NCBI GenBank assembly: GCA_017427685.1
Contig: JAFRSH010000020.1
Location: 1-52,309 of the forward strand
DNA length: 52,309 nucleotides
Reading direction: 5' to 3'
Origin: Lachnospiraceae bacterium
Lineage (GTDB): Bacteria; Bacillota; Clostridia; Lachnospirales; Lachnospiraceae
The notes under the pieces are model-generated. The model saw only the letters and a program-made list of their open reading frames with translations. It did not search any database and was not told the origin of the DNA. Shown here in pieces: positions 1 through 7,898 of the stretch (within the stretch, counting starts at the first letter, position 1; each line of letters starts with the position of its first letter). The position numbers were made by a program, and so were the translations under genes.

Positions 1-232
1 GACCGGGATGGACGAACCTCTGGTGTATCGGTTGTTCTACCAAGGGCATGGCCGAGTAGCCAAGTTTGGACGGGATAAACGCTGAAGGCATCTAAGCGTG
101 AAGCCCCCCTCAAGATGAGATATCCCGAAACGCAAGTTTGAGAGACCCCCGAGAGACGATCGGGTAGATAGGGCAGAGGTGGAAGTGCAGTAATGTACGC
201 AGCTGACTGCTACTAATAGGTCGAGAGCTTGA
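1..232 (+). rRNA. 23S ribosomal RNA, 3' end (partial)
   Basis: The segment reads as the highly conserved last part of bacterial 23S rRNA: the GGATGGACGAACCTCTGGTG helix, the AAACGCTGAAGGCATCTAAG block near 80-99 and the terminal TACTAATAGGTCGAG near 211-225. The 5' part lies outside the window and the 3' end is placed by similarity, so it may be off by a few bases. No 5S rRNA follows before the tRNAs. Confidence 0.96.
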
Positions 233-473
233 TCTGTGGTTTTCGGTGGATGTAAATATGCAGTTGATTTATGTGAGCACCTGTGAAGTTGTTCGCTTGG
301 ATTACTGAAAGTTGAACAATCGACTTTTTTCCTCGTCGTATACACGACTCGAAAAAAGTCTAACGACTCGCTCCGCAGGCTTCGCGATCCTACCGAAAAA
401 TATTGCGGTGGATCGTTTGCAATATTTTTCGTCGGACTCACAAAATTCGCAGAGCGAATTTTGGAGGTCGTAT
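233..473. repeat. 23S-tRNA spacer with three strong hairpins
   Basis: This 240-base spacer has no gene. It holds three consecutive inverted repeats: 322-331 with 351-360 (GACTTTTTTC/GAAAAAAGTC, plus an inner GTCGT/ACGAC stem), 394-406 with 419-431 (13-bp perfect stem CGAAAAATATTGC) and 441-450 with 454-463 (CAAAATTCGC, AGA loop, GCGAATTTTG). GATCC at 386-390 can also pair with GGATC at 410-414, so alternative folds exist. No 5S-like core was found. The hairpins may be processing sites or a palindromic element family. Confidence 0.8.
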
Positions 474-545
474 TCCTCGATAGCTCAATGGTAGAGCACT
501 CGGCTGTTAACCGAGGGGTTGTTGGTTCGAGCCCAACTCGGGGAG
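474..545 (+). tRNA. tRNA-Asn (GUU)
   Basis: A full cloverleaf is visible: acceptor stem TCCTCGA (474-480) pairs with TCGGGGA (538-544), the anticodon arm is CTCGG CTGTTAA CCGAG with anticodon GTT, and the T arm carries GGTTCGAGCC. CCA is not encoded. It lies downstream of the 23S rRNA and is probably co-transcribed with it. Confidence 0.96.
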
Positions 546-591
546 CTCAAATTGGAACCGCGCAGTTTCAACGCGGTTTCTTTATATACAC

Positions 592-663
592 GGCGACATA
601 GCCAAGTGGTAAGGCGTGGGTCTGCAACACCCTGATGCATCGGTTCAAATCCGATTGTCGCCT
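592..663 (+). tRNA. tRNA-Cys (GCA)
   Basis: Acceptor stem GGCGACA (592-598) pairs with TGTCGCC (656-662). The anticodon loop TGCAACA gives anticodon GCA, and the T loop contains GGTTCAAATCC. CCA is not encoded. It follows tRNA-Asn by 46 bases and a terminator follows, so it probably closes the rRNA-tRNA transcript. Confidence 0.96.
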
Positions 664-670
664 CTCAAAA

Positions 671-708
671 CCTTGATATTTCATTTATACGAGATATCAA
701 GGTTTTTT
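671..708 (+). terminator. Intrinsic terminator after tRNA-Cys
   Basis: CCTTGATAT (671-679) pairs with ATATCAAGG (694-702) and is followed by six T residues. It ends the rRNA-tRNA transcript. Confidence 0.9.
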
Positions 709-797
709 ATCTTATAAAAAATCGATCGTAGTTATGACAATACGTGAGAAGAGAGAAACCTGAGATCATGAGATCATTTTCGAAAAGGAGACTTGAT

Positions 798-1403
798 ATG
801 AGAAAGAAAGCATTTTATCTGAATTATCTTACTGTTGTTCTCGGTGTGATCGGGACAGGTATAATGATCGGAAAGTATTGTGATAACGGATTTACACTTG
901 AGGGCTTAAAGAACCTTAAGTATTTTACAAACGTTTCTAACATCTTTGCAACCGTTGTTGCGGTAATAAGTATTGTCCGTAAGAGACAGGGTAAGCCGCA
1001 GATGATGAGACTCAAGCTTTTCGCCGCAGCAGCACTCGGGCTTACTTTCCTTACTGTTATCTGCTACCTGGCGCCCTTTGTTGCGGGATTCCCGAGAGCT
1101 TATCGCAATGAAAGCTTTATCTTTCATTTGCTTCTGCCTCTTACTGCTATTGCCGAGTATATTTTCTCCGAATCGGACGGAGCAAAGAGGATCTCTGCCA
1201 AAGGCGCTCTTATAACCGTTCTCGGACCCGCTGTATACGGAACCGTTTATGTGATCCAGTACCTGTCTCGAGGGATGGTCAGAGAAGCGGATTGGTACAG
1301 CTTTATAGTATGGGGATTGCCGATTGGAATGTGTATTTTCCTGGTCCTTATGCTCATCACATGGGGTCTGTCGATTCTTCTGTGCAAGCTTCGAAGAGAC
1401 TGA
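798..1403 (+). CDS. Small polytopic membrane protein, AIG1/FAR-17a (Pr6Pr)-like
   Basis: A 201-residue integral membrane protein of unknown function. The start at 798 is chosen because AAAGGAG lies 7 bases upstream; an upstream in-frame ATG at 744 lacks such a site. Six or so hydrophobic segments are visible. The pattern YFTNVSN after the second segment and FHLLLPL after the fourth resembles the Pr6Pr / androgen-induced-1-like fold, in which a Thr and a His are conserved; that match is from memory of the family. It stands alone, convergent with the zinc-ribbon operon. The family call is tentative, but the gene itself looks real. Confidence 0.75.
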   Translation: MRKKAFYLNYLTVVLGVIGTGIMIGKYCDNGFTLEGLKNLKYFTNVSNIFATVVAVISIVRKRQGKPQMMRLKLFAAAALGLTFLTVICYLAPFVAGFPRAYRNESFIFHLLLPLTAIAEYIFSESDGAKRISAKGALITVLGPAVYGTVYVIQYLSRGMVREADWYSFIVWGLPIGMCIFLVLMLITWGLSILLCKLRRD

Positions 1404-1419
1404 CCTCTGAGTATTGGCC

Positions 1420-2238
1420 TCAGGATAAAGAGTTTTGGCTTATTTCGACATAGTTGGGACGGTTCGGATCTCTTTCCTCATCATATTTCAGAGAGATGTA
1501 TCCGTTCGTCGTATTATAAGTATAAGTACTTGTTATTGAGCTGTACTGTGATTTTGAAGGCTCTCCCAGGGAATCGATGATCGTGTCTATGTCGGCGATA
1601 AGTTCCGTGCCGTTAATGATCAGAGAGGAACAGTTTCTGAAATGGTCGCCGGAGCACACTTTTTCACAGATCCCGTCCAAATACGGAATCGATTCGTCGG
1701 AATGATTTGAGACATAGAAACCGAATATTCCGTAACTGTCGGATGTTATACAATAATCGTTGTGTATGATATCATAAATCCCGTCACCGTTCGGATCGTT
1801 TACGTCCGGAGCTACTATCACAGGATTGATGAACTTGTGAGTTTCGTTGATCTCGTCGAGGCGGAAAGGAAGTGTGACGGTATCTGTAATATCGTTATGG
1901 GTGTAGGTGAGGGTGACGGGACCGTTATATTCCAGGACTCTGCCGGTACTTTTGTTTTCTTTTTTATCCCATACTATTTCGGCATCCCATAAAATGAAGA
2001 CCAAAAAGCCGACCAGAATAAGCACTGAGCCGATGATCAGCTCTGCTGCGCCGAGACGAATCCGTGGAAAACGCTTTTTAGAGGTTTTTTCTGTAGATTC
2101 TTTCTTTTGAGGCGCGCTTTTTTCTGCCTTGGGCGGAGCGGGAGACATTTCATTAAACTCGTTTATTCCTCCGCAATAACGGCAGACCTCCGTGAGGATT
2201 CTTCGTCCGCAGTATTCACATTTGTAGTACTTAGACAT
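1420..2238 (-). CDS. Zinc-ribbon membrane protein, paralogue 1
   Basis: A 272-residue protein of unknown function. The N-terminus has a four-cysteine zinc ribbon (C7, C10, C19, C22; CEYCGRRI then CRYCGG), then a Pro/Lys-rich linker, one transmembrane helix near 63-87, and an extracytoplasmic domain of about 180 residues. That domain holds an acidic DPNGDGIYD stretch resembling a dockerin/EF-hand calcium loop, and ends with ELIADIDTIIDSLGEPS and a beta-rich tail. It is last in a three-gene leftward set of clear paralogues sharing this layout (17 bp from the next). The zinc ribbon suggests the N-terminus is cytosolic, so the C-terminal domain would be outside. Sensor or scaffold roles are guesses only. 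Confidence 0.85.
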   Translation of the reverse strand: MSKYYKCEYCGRRILTEVCRYCGGINEFNEMSPAPPKAEKSAPQKKESTEKTSKKRFPRIRLGAAELIIGSVLILVGFLVFILWDAEIVWDKKENKSTGRVLEYNGPVTLTYTHNDITDTVTLPFRLDEINETHKFINPVIVAPDVNDPNGDGIYDIIHNDYCITSDSYGIFGFYVSNHSDESIPYLDGICEKVCSGDHFRNCSSLIINGTELIADIDTIIDSLGEPSKSQYSSITSTYTYNTTNGYISLKYDEERDPNRPNYVEISQNSLS

Positions 2239-2255
2239 AACGACACCTCATAGGT

Positions 2256-3125
2256 TTAATAGTATTTCCGGTTCTGTGCAAGGTTTTCAATAGTGATCAG
2301 ATCGGGGAAAGCATAATCGTCTTCTTTATCAAAGGAAAGAGTTATTCTTCCGCTTGTGCTCCTGTATTCTATCTCTGTAGAATATTGATCTGTCGTTCTG
2401 GAAGAAGGCTCCCCGAAAGCTTTGATCACGGAATCGAGGTCGGTGATTAGTTCCTTTCCCTGTATCTTGATCGAAGACACCTTGTCCTTATAAGAAGAAT
2501 GATAAGTATGGATCATATCGCAGGTGGCTTGTGTATAAGGAGCGGTTTCGTACGAGTCGTTGATGATATCATAATAGAAAAGACCGTAGCTGTCCCTAAG
2601 AGACGTTCCTCCGAAAGGGAGAAGATCCAGGATGCCGTCTTTATCGGGATCGTCCTTGGCGGGATCGTCTATTATGGGAGGCAGGAAATTAATGTCTTTT
2701 TCAAGGTCGCGCAGCGGAGAGGGCAGCGTGAGATCCCACTCCTTTCCGAGCGAAGAAACTGTGATCGTAAAGGGGCCGCTAAGCTCCAGGACATTGTCCG
2801 AGTCTTTGATCTCGGGTCTGTTTTTTTCGTAGTTATTGTGCAGTACGACAGCCGATATGATCAGGACGACCACAACAGACAAAACAGCGAGGAGCAGAGC
2901 TCTGAGGACTGTATGGATCTGAAAAAATGTTATGACTTTCCTTGGAAAGGATTTATTTACCGGAAGTCTTTTGCGGGGAGGCACGGGAGGAATACAGTCG
3001 GCGGCTTTTCCGGACGGGCCGTCCGAAATCGGATACAAAGGAATGTCATTAACACCTCCGCAATAAGGACATTCTTCGGTTTTGATCTGTCTGCCGCAAT
3101 ATTCGCACCTAAACGTTTTTTTCAT
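2256..3125 (-). CDS. Zinc-ribbon membrane protein, paralogue 2
   Basis: A 289-residue paralogue of its two neighbours. The zinc ribbon is C7, C10, C19 and C22 (CEYCGRQI, CPYCGG). A basic linker precedes a strongly hydrophobic helix near 72-97. The outer domain contains DPDKDGILDLLPFGG, again a calcium-loop-like acidic stretch, and the family ending ELITDLDSVIKAFGEPS followed by a beta hairpin region. It lies 25 bp after paralogue 3 and 17 bp before paralogue 1, with an RBS (AGGTG) before the start, so the three are one operon. Function unknown. Confidence 0.85.
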   Translation of the reverse strand: MKKTFRCEYCGRQIKTEECPYCGGVNDIPLYPISDGPSGKAADCIPPVPPRKRLPVNKSFPRKVITFFQIHTVLRALLLAVLSVVVVLIISAVVLHNNYEKNRPEIKDSDNVLELSGPFTITVSSLGKEWDLTLPSPLRDLEKDINFLPPIIDDPAKDDPDKDGILDLLPFGGTSLRDSYGLFYYDIINDSYETAPYTQATCDMIHTYHSSYKDKVSSIKIQGKELITDLDSVIKAFGEPSSRTTDQYSTEIEYRSTSGRITLSFDKEDDYAFPDLITIENLAQNRKYY

Positions 3126-3150
3126 GTTTCACCTGTCTTAATAAGTCTCG

Positions 3151-4041
3151 TTAAAACACTCTGATCTCTCTGCAGTTTTCGATCGTTACGGAAAACGGCT
3201 TTTCTCCGATATAACCGTCTTTGTCTCTGTCATAGAAAACGGACAGATGGCCGCATGTGGTCTGATATTCGATAGAATAAAAGTTATCGGACAAAAACTG
3301 GAAGCTGGGTTCTCCGAAAGTATCCAGGATGCCGGCCGCATCGGTTATGAGTTCCTTGTCATGGTAGAGTACCGATGTGACCTTTGAAATATCAACTGTT
3401 GAGAAAGAGTCACATATGCATTGATCAAGGGCACGGGTTTCCTCCGAATTATTATACAGGGCAAAGTCCAGAACATTATAACTGTCATAAACCCAGATCT
3501 GTTCAAAAGGTTTTACGGTGGTTACTTCCTTCTCGCTGTAAGAATACTTTCCGTCGTTATCAAGGTATTGGGTAACGGGCATGATACGGTACGTTTCCTT
3601 CAGCTTTTCAAAAGAGCAGGGGAGGATGAGTTCCGCCTCTTTCCCAACTGCCGTGATGGAGATGTGCTCTTCGGCAACGCCGTCAAGGACATGATCCGAA
3701 GATGTGGAACCGTTTGCTGTGAGGTAGTAGCCGTTTTTGTCGATACGAGGATTGCTGTTTGATCTGTGTGAGACAGTGGAAACATCCGTAATGCTTGCGG
3801 CTATCAACCCGTAAATGATCAGACCGGCAAACAGAGCAGCTACAGTGATCAGGATCACTTTGGCGGCAGACAGTCTCTTTTTCCGGGATGTATCTTCTTC
3901 AAGGAATTGTTCGGTATCAACAGATCCTGTTTCGGAATCGGTATTTTGGATGCGCGGAAGAGTGTTGACGGCACCGCAGTAAGGACAAACCTCTTCGGTG
4001 ATACGTCTTCCGCAGTATTCGCATTTGAATTTTACAGACAT
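3151..4041 (-). CDS. Zinc-ribbon membrane protein, paralogue 3
   Basis: A 296-residue protein, first gene of the three-gene operon. The zinc ribbon C7, C10, C19 and C22 (CEYCGRRI, CPYCGA) is followed by a linker, a transmembrane helix near 59-84 and an outer domain. Here the acidic loop is reduced to LDNDGKYSYSE, and the common ending is ELITDAAGILDTFGEPS. The RBS AGGGGG lies just before the ATG. Divergence between the three copies is high outside the ribbon and the GEPS motif, so the duplication is old rather than recent. No family name is recognised. Confidence 0.85.
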   Translation of the reverse strand: MSVKFKCEYCGRRITEEVCPYCGAVNTLPRIQNTDSETGSVDTEQFLEEDTSRKKRLSAAKVILITVAALFAGLIIYGLIAASITDVSTVSHRSNSNPRIDKNGYYLTANGSTSSDHVLDGVAEEHISITAVGKEAELILPCSFEKLKETYRIMPVTQYLDNDGKYSYSEKEVTTVKPFEQIWVYDSYNVLDFALYNNSEETRALDQCICDSFSTVDISKVTSVLYHDKELITDAAGILDTFGEPSFQFLSDNFYSIEYQTTCGHLSVFYDRDKDGYIGEKPFSVTIENCREIRVF

Positions 4042-4189
4042 ATGCCCCCTGATCTCCCTTTATATCATAATAAACTTAACATTTACCTTATAACAGATTA
4101 ACCATAAATTGAACCTGCGTCAAGTGATTTAACCCGAAGAGGTGAGTAAAAGCCTGCGATCAGCGGCTTTCGTATCTCTACAGTAAAAT

Positions 4190-4217
4190 ACAGGACCCTT
4201 CTTTTAAAGGGCCCTGT
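4190..4217 (-). terminator. Terminator downstream of amt-PII
   Basis: On the minus strand ACAGGGCCCTT pairs with AAGGGTCCTGT around a 6-base loop and is followed by ATTTTA. It sits about 70 bp past the amt stop. The rest of 4042-4287 holds the upstream region of the zinc-ribbon operon and no further gene. Confidence 0.75.
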
Positions 4218-4287
4218 ACTCATGAGGATTGTTATGTGTATGTTGATCCGGTTAAGCTCCCGTGCGGGCAGGAGCAAAGCCGCTTGA

Positions 4288-6012
4288 TCACTCTACGTCC
4301 TGGAGGGCAGCCATGTCCTCCTCGCCGGTACGGATCTTGACAACCTTTGCAACGTTGTAAACAAAGATCTTGCCATCGCCGATATGACCGGTGTAAAGAG
4401 CTTTCTTGGAAGCTTCGATAACGTTCTCAACAGGAATCTTGCTGACAACGACTTCAACCTTAACCTTGGGAAGGAGCGTTGCGTCAACCTCAACTCCACG
4501 GTACATATCACCGGCACCCTTCTGGATACCGCAGCCCATTACCTGAGTAACCGTCATACCGGTTACGCCCAGATCGTTGAGAGCTTTCTTAAGCGAATCA
4601 TATTTGGAAAGCCTTGCGATGATAACAACTTTGTGCATACCGCTGTCGAAATCTGTTGCGGGCTCGCGGAATACTTTGACTGCACTGTCTTTGATATAGC
4701 CGGGTGCCTGCTCGAAATCGGGAACACCGAGGTCGGTGTTGTCGTTGATGTTCATGGTCATTGTGTTCGAGATATCCATGATGCTGAAGCCTGCATATGC
4801 CGAAGGAAGGCCGTGCTCTGTAGCATCAAGACCGGTGATCTCTTCTTCAGCCGAAACACGAAGACCGAAGATCGCTTTGATAAGAAGGAATGCGATCGTG
4901 ATCGTAACAGCAGTCCAAGCAGCAACAGCTGCAAAACCTACGAACTGAATACCGAGTAACTCAAATCCGCCGCCGTAGAAAAGACCGGTGAAGGTGTCGT
5001 TTCCGGGTGCAGATGTTGTAGCAAAGAGACCTACAGCGAGTGTACCCCAGATACCGTTGAGGCAGTGAACCGCAACAGCACCGACGGGATCGTCGATACG
5101 AAGCTTGTTATCAAGGAACCAAACACCGAATACTACAAGGAGTCCGGAGATAGCGCCGATAACGATCGAACCGAATGCGTCCGTAACATCGCAACCTGCC
5201 GTGATGGCTACAAGGCCTGCAAGAGAAGCGTTGAGACACATTGAAATATCGGGCTTACCATACTTGATCCAAGTGAATACCATGCAGACAACCGTAGCGA
5301 CCGCGGGAGCGATAGTGGTTGTTACAAAGATGGAAGCAAGCTGATCTGTGCTTGTTGCGGCAGCGCCGTTGAAGCCGTACCAACCAAGCCAAAGGATGAA
5401 CACACCGAGTGCACCGAGGGGAAGGTTGTGACCGAGGAAAGCATTGACTTTGACGATCTTGCCCTTAGCGTCTTTCGTAAACTTACCGATACGGGGTCCA
5501 AGCATTTTAGCACCGATGAGTGCCGAGATACCGCCTACCATGTGGATCGCACAGGAACCTGCGAAATCATGGAAGCCCATCTCGGAGAGCCAGCCGCCGC
5601 CCCAGATCCAGTGAGCCTCGATGGGGTAGATGACAGCTGAGATGATAGCTGAGTAAACACAGTAGGAAAGGAACTTTGTCCTCTCAGCCATGGCACCTGA
5701 AACGATAGTGGCTGTCGTTGCACAGAATACAAGGTTGAACACGAAGTTCGACCAGTCAAATCCGGCGTAATCCGAAAAGATGTCAAAGCCGGGCTTACCG
5801 ATAATGCCTACCACGTCTTCGCCGAGTAACAAACCGAAGCCCACAGCTATGAAGACCACAGTACCGATACAGAAATCCATGAGGTTCTTCATCAGGATAT
5901 TACCCGTGTTCTTTGCCCGGGTAAATCCGGCCTCGACCATCGCAAAACCGGCCTGCATCCAGAAGACGAGGGCGGCACCAATAAGGAACCAAACAGAAAA
6001 GATCTCATTCAT
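4288..6012 (-). CDS. amt: Ammonium transporter fused to a C-terminal PII domain
   Basis: A 574-residue fusion. Residues 1 to about 420 are an Amt/Mep/Rh channel with eleven or so membrane helices (FWMQAGFAMVEAGF at the N-terminus, then the SGAMAERTKF and HMVGGISALIG motifs). The last 115 or so residues are a PII signal protein: GMTVTQVMGCGIQKG, T-loop, LPKVKVEVVV, then TGHIGDGKIFV and RIRTGEED-like motifs. The start at 6012 has AGAGAGG upstream; an in-frame ATG at 6084 has none. The PII part should gate ammonium import in response to ATP/ADP and 2-oxoglutarate. The tyrosine uridylylated in enterobacterial GlnB (RGAEY) is Val here (RGVEV), so control is not by uridylylation. Expression is probably controlled by the long leader described separately. 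Confidence 0.97.
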   Translation of the reverse strand: MNEIFSVWFLIGAALVFWMQAGFAMVEAGFTRAKNTGNILMKNLMDFCIGTVVFIAVGFGLLLGEDVVGIIGKPGFDIFSDYAGFDWSNFVFNLVFCATTATIVSGAMAERTKFLSYCVYSAIISAVIYPIEAHWIWGGGWLSEMGFHDFAGSCAIHMVGGISALIGAKMLGPRIGKFTKDAKGKIVKVNAFLGHNLPLGALGVFILWLGWYGFNGAAATSTDQLASIFVTTTIAPAVATVVCMVFTWIKYGKPDISMCLNASLAGLVAITAGCDVTDAFGSIVIGAISGLLVVFGVWFLDNKLRIDDPVGAVAVHCLNGIWGTLAVGLFATTSAPGNDTFTGLFYGGGFELLGIQFVGFAAVAAWTAVTITIAFLLIKAIFGLRVSAEEEITGLDATEHGLPSAYAGFSIMDISNTMTMNINDNTDLGVPDFEQAPGYIKDSAVKVFREPATDFDSGMHKVVIIARLSKYDSLKKALNDLGVTGMTVTQVMGCGIQKGAGDMYRGVEVDATLLPKVKVEVVVSKIPVENVIEASKKALYTGHIGDGKIFVYNVAKVVKIRTGEEDMAALQDVE

Positions 6013-6105
6013 AACAGTGACCTCTCTTTCTTTCTTTGTATTTGAAAACTCGCGAATCGCGGTTTTTCCGAAATTAATGTGCATCCCTTATTACAAAAAA
6101 GAAGA

Positions 6106-6144
6106 GGCGTGAGAGTCGTCCGGTTGACCGGATGATTTCACGCC
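6106..6144 (-). terminator. Leader terminator hairpin just upstream of amt
   Basis: On the minus strand GGCGTGA pairs with TCACGCC, with an inner TCCGG/CCGGA stem, and the hairpin is followed by TCTTCTTTTTT. It lies about 95 bases before the amt start and after the likely transcription start, so it would end transcription before amt unless antitermination occurs. Confidence 0.75.
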
Positions 6145-6239
6145 TTTGCGAAACAACGTTTATGTTCAGCGCCCTTACTTTTCCTCCCGGGCACTCTTGT
6201 GCGCCCGTATGGATACAGGGATGTCTTTGATCTAAAAGA

Positions 6240-6266
6240 GGCGCCTGTGAAAACTTCACAAGCGCC
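6240..6266 (-). terminator. First leader hairpin of the amt transcript
   Basis: GGCGC-TGTGAA (6240-6251) pairs with TTCACA-GCGCC (6255-6266), one mismatch, and reads TCTTTTAG after the stem on the minus strand. It starts about a dozen bases after the predicted transcription start and resembles the second leader hairpin in its CGCCTCTT ending. A third, weaker GGGC/GCCC hairpin lies between the two near 6188-6208. Confidence 0.65.
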
Positions 6267-6285
6267 TTTGCCTTTCATGCGACCA

Positions 6286-6314
6286 AATATACACCCAAGA
6301 TTTCGGGTTGTCAA
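6286..6314 (-). promoter_or_regulatory. Sigma-A promoter of the amt leader
   Basis: On the minus strand a consensus -35 TTGACA (6309-6314) is separated by exactly 17 bases from TATATT (6286-6291). The predicted start lies near 6278, leaving a 5' leader of about 265 bases before the amt ATG. The remainder of the gap up to 6482 shows nothing else. Confidence 0.85.
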
Positions 6315-6482
6315 CAACTTTTTTGAAAGATTTTTTAAAATAGTTTTCGACAGGGTTTGGACAGAGTCTCCGAAATGGCTGTAAATCAGGGAAAACGCCC
6401 GGTTCCGAAGAAGGGAAAAATTGAGAAAAACCCGACTCCGAACATGCGGAAATGTAGCGGAAAACTTGATCGCGGAGAGGTA

Positions 6483-7493
6483 TTACAGCTTCAATCCTTT
6501 AAGGAGTGCCCCGAGTGAAGTTGTCGGGCCTTCGCCGTCGCTGTACTCTTCGGCTACGTCGTCAACCGCATCCTCGACTGCTTCCTCTTCGTTCTCGAGA
6601 GCTGCCTTGATGCTCAACGAGATCTTTCCGTCCTTAACGTCCATGACCTTGACGGTAACGGTATCGCCTTCTTTGAGAACTTCCTTAACTGCCTTGATCC
6701 TCTTGAAGCTGATCTGCGATATATGCACAAGACCTGTAAGATCCTCGCCGATATTGACAAATGCGCCGAAATCTGTGATCTTCTCGACCGTACCTGTTGT
6801 TATGATCCCCTTCTGAAGCCTTCCGATACGCGACTTCTTGTCCTCTGCCGCTTTCTCGCGAAGAACGTTCCTTGCGGAAAGGATGAGCTTTTTCTTCTCG
6901 CGGTCAACCTCGGTGATCACAACCTCAAGCTCCTTGCCCACAAATGTTGCGGGATCCTCAACATACTGAAGTGCAAGCTGTGATGCGGGGATAAATGCGC
7001 GGATCCCGTAAAGGAAAGTAACCACGCCGCCCTTAACCGCTTCGGCAACCTTGACCTTCTCTATCGTACCCTCGTTCTTGGCTGCTTCAAGCTTATCCCA
7101 TGCAAGGATGTCATCCGCTGCCTTAAGTGAAAGCACAAACACGCCTTCTTTTGTCTCACGCAGCACCGTCGCGCTGACCTTCGAACCGATCTCAACATCT
7201 GCCTTGATGGAGAAACGAGGATCGTTGCTGAGCTCTTCGAGCGGGATGATCCCCTCTGAATAAGAGTTAAGGTCTACCGTAACCTGTGTATCGGAAACGC
7301 CTATGATCGTCCCGTTTACGATATCCCCGGGGTTCAGCTTTCGGAAGCTGTGATTGATCTCCTCCTTAAAATCGTCCATGGAAAGGATCTCCTCTTCCGG
7401 AACCGCCTTCTCTTCAACTGCTTCTGTTGTCTTTACCTCAACAGCCTCTTGTTCTACAGCTGTCTCCTGGTTCTTCTCATTTTCGTTACCCAT
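6483..7493 (-). CDS. rpsA: 30S ribosomal protein S1 (S1-domain RNA-binding protein)
   Basis: A 336-residue protein with an acidic, Glu-rich N-terminus and three S1 OB-fold repeats, at about residues 55-125 (PGDIVNGTIIGV), 140-210 (GGVVTFLYGIRAFIPASQ) and 225-300 (TGTVEKITDFGAFVNIGEDLT). The third is the best-conserved canonical S1 motif with GLVHISQIS. An acidic tail follows. This short three-domain form is usual in Clostridia and differs from the six-domain enterobacterial S1. It binds mRNA at the ribosome and may act more widely in RNA metabolism. A clear RBS (AGAAGGAG) precedes the ATG, and a promoter with TATAAT lies upstream. Confidence 0.93.
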   Translation of the reverse strand: MGNENEKNQETAVEQEAVEVKTTEAVEEKAVPEEEILSMDDFKEEINHSFRKLNPGDIVNGTIIGVSDTQVTVDLNSYSEGIIPLEELSNDPRFSIKADVEIGSKVSATVLRETKEGVFVLSLKAADDILAWDKLEAAKNEGTIEKVKVAEAVKGGVVTFLYGIRAFIPASQLALQYVEDPATFVGKELEVVITEVDREKKKLILSARNVLREKAAEDKKSRIGRLQKGIITTGTVEKITDFGAFVNIGEDLTGLVHISQISFKRIKAVKEVLKEGDTVTVKVMDVKDGKISLSIKAALENEEEAVEDAVDDVAEEYSDGEGPTTSLGALLKGLKL

Positions 7494-7898
7494 ATGTATT
7501 TACTCCTTCTCTTTTGATGCGGTTCCTGATGTTTCACGGTATTCCTTGCCTCTTCAAATCCCGAAGGAAATGATCAAGGCCTTTAAGCCGAACTCCTCAT
7601 TAACCGCGCTCTGCCTTATATTATATGGCTATCCGTCACAAAACACAATAAACAATGCTTTTACCTCGGTTAATCGAATCGGCCATCCGTTCGTCGATTC
7701 TGATCACCTTGAGTCATACACGCTTCCGCATGGGGTCCGGCAGTAAAAACCGAGGACAGAAGCCGAACAGATATGTTATCATACTTAAAGACTGACATGT
7801 ATTATCGTTGTAGATACAGACCGTTAAGAAGTGCCTGCCTTTTGACATACAGCATTTTCTTCACGAGTTTTGACGGTAAAAATGGTTAGGAGACTACT
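7494..7898. promoter_or_regulatory. Divergent intergenic region of rpsA and the radical SAM gene
   Basis: No gene is seen here. On the minus strand TTGTGT (7643-7648), 17 bases and TATAAT (7620-7625) form a likely rpsA promoter. On the plus strand TTGACA occurs at 7842-7847 but without a good -10. The RBS TTAGGAG lies directly before the 7899 start. Confidence 0.55.

Noticed and set aside
233..470. 5S rRNA in the spacer
   Set aside because: No 5S core such as the CCGAACxxGGAAGTTAAG loop could be found by reading; only hairpins.
2499..3164. Plus-strand 221-codon frame opposite zinc-ribbon paralogue 2
   Set aside because: The minus-strand protein has a clear zinc ribbon and helix; the opposite frame is low-complexity and lacks an RBS.
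6013..6278. T-box or glutamine riboswitch upstream of amt
   Set aside because: No T-box TGGNACC-like bulge and no recognised glnA-RNA core; kept only as an attenuator of unknown type.
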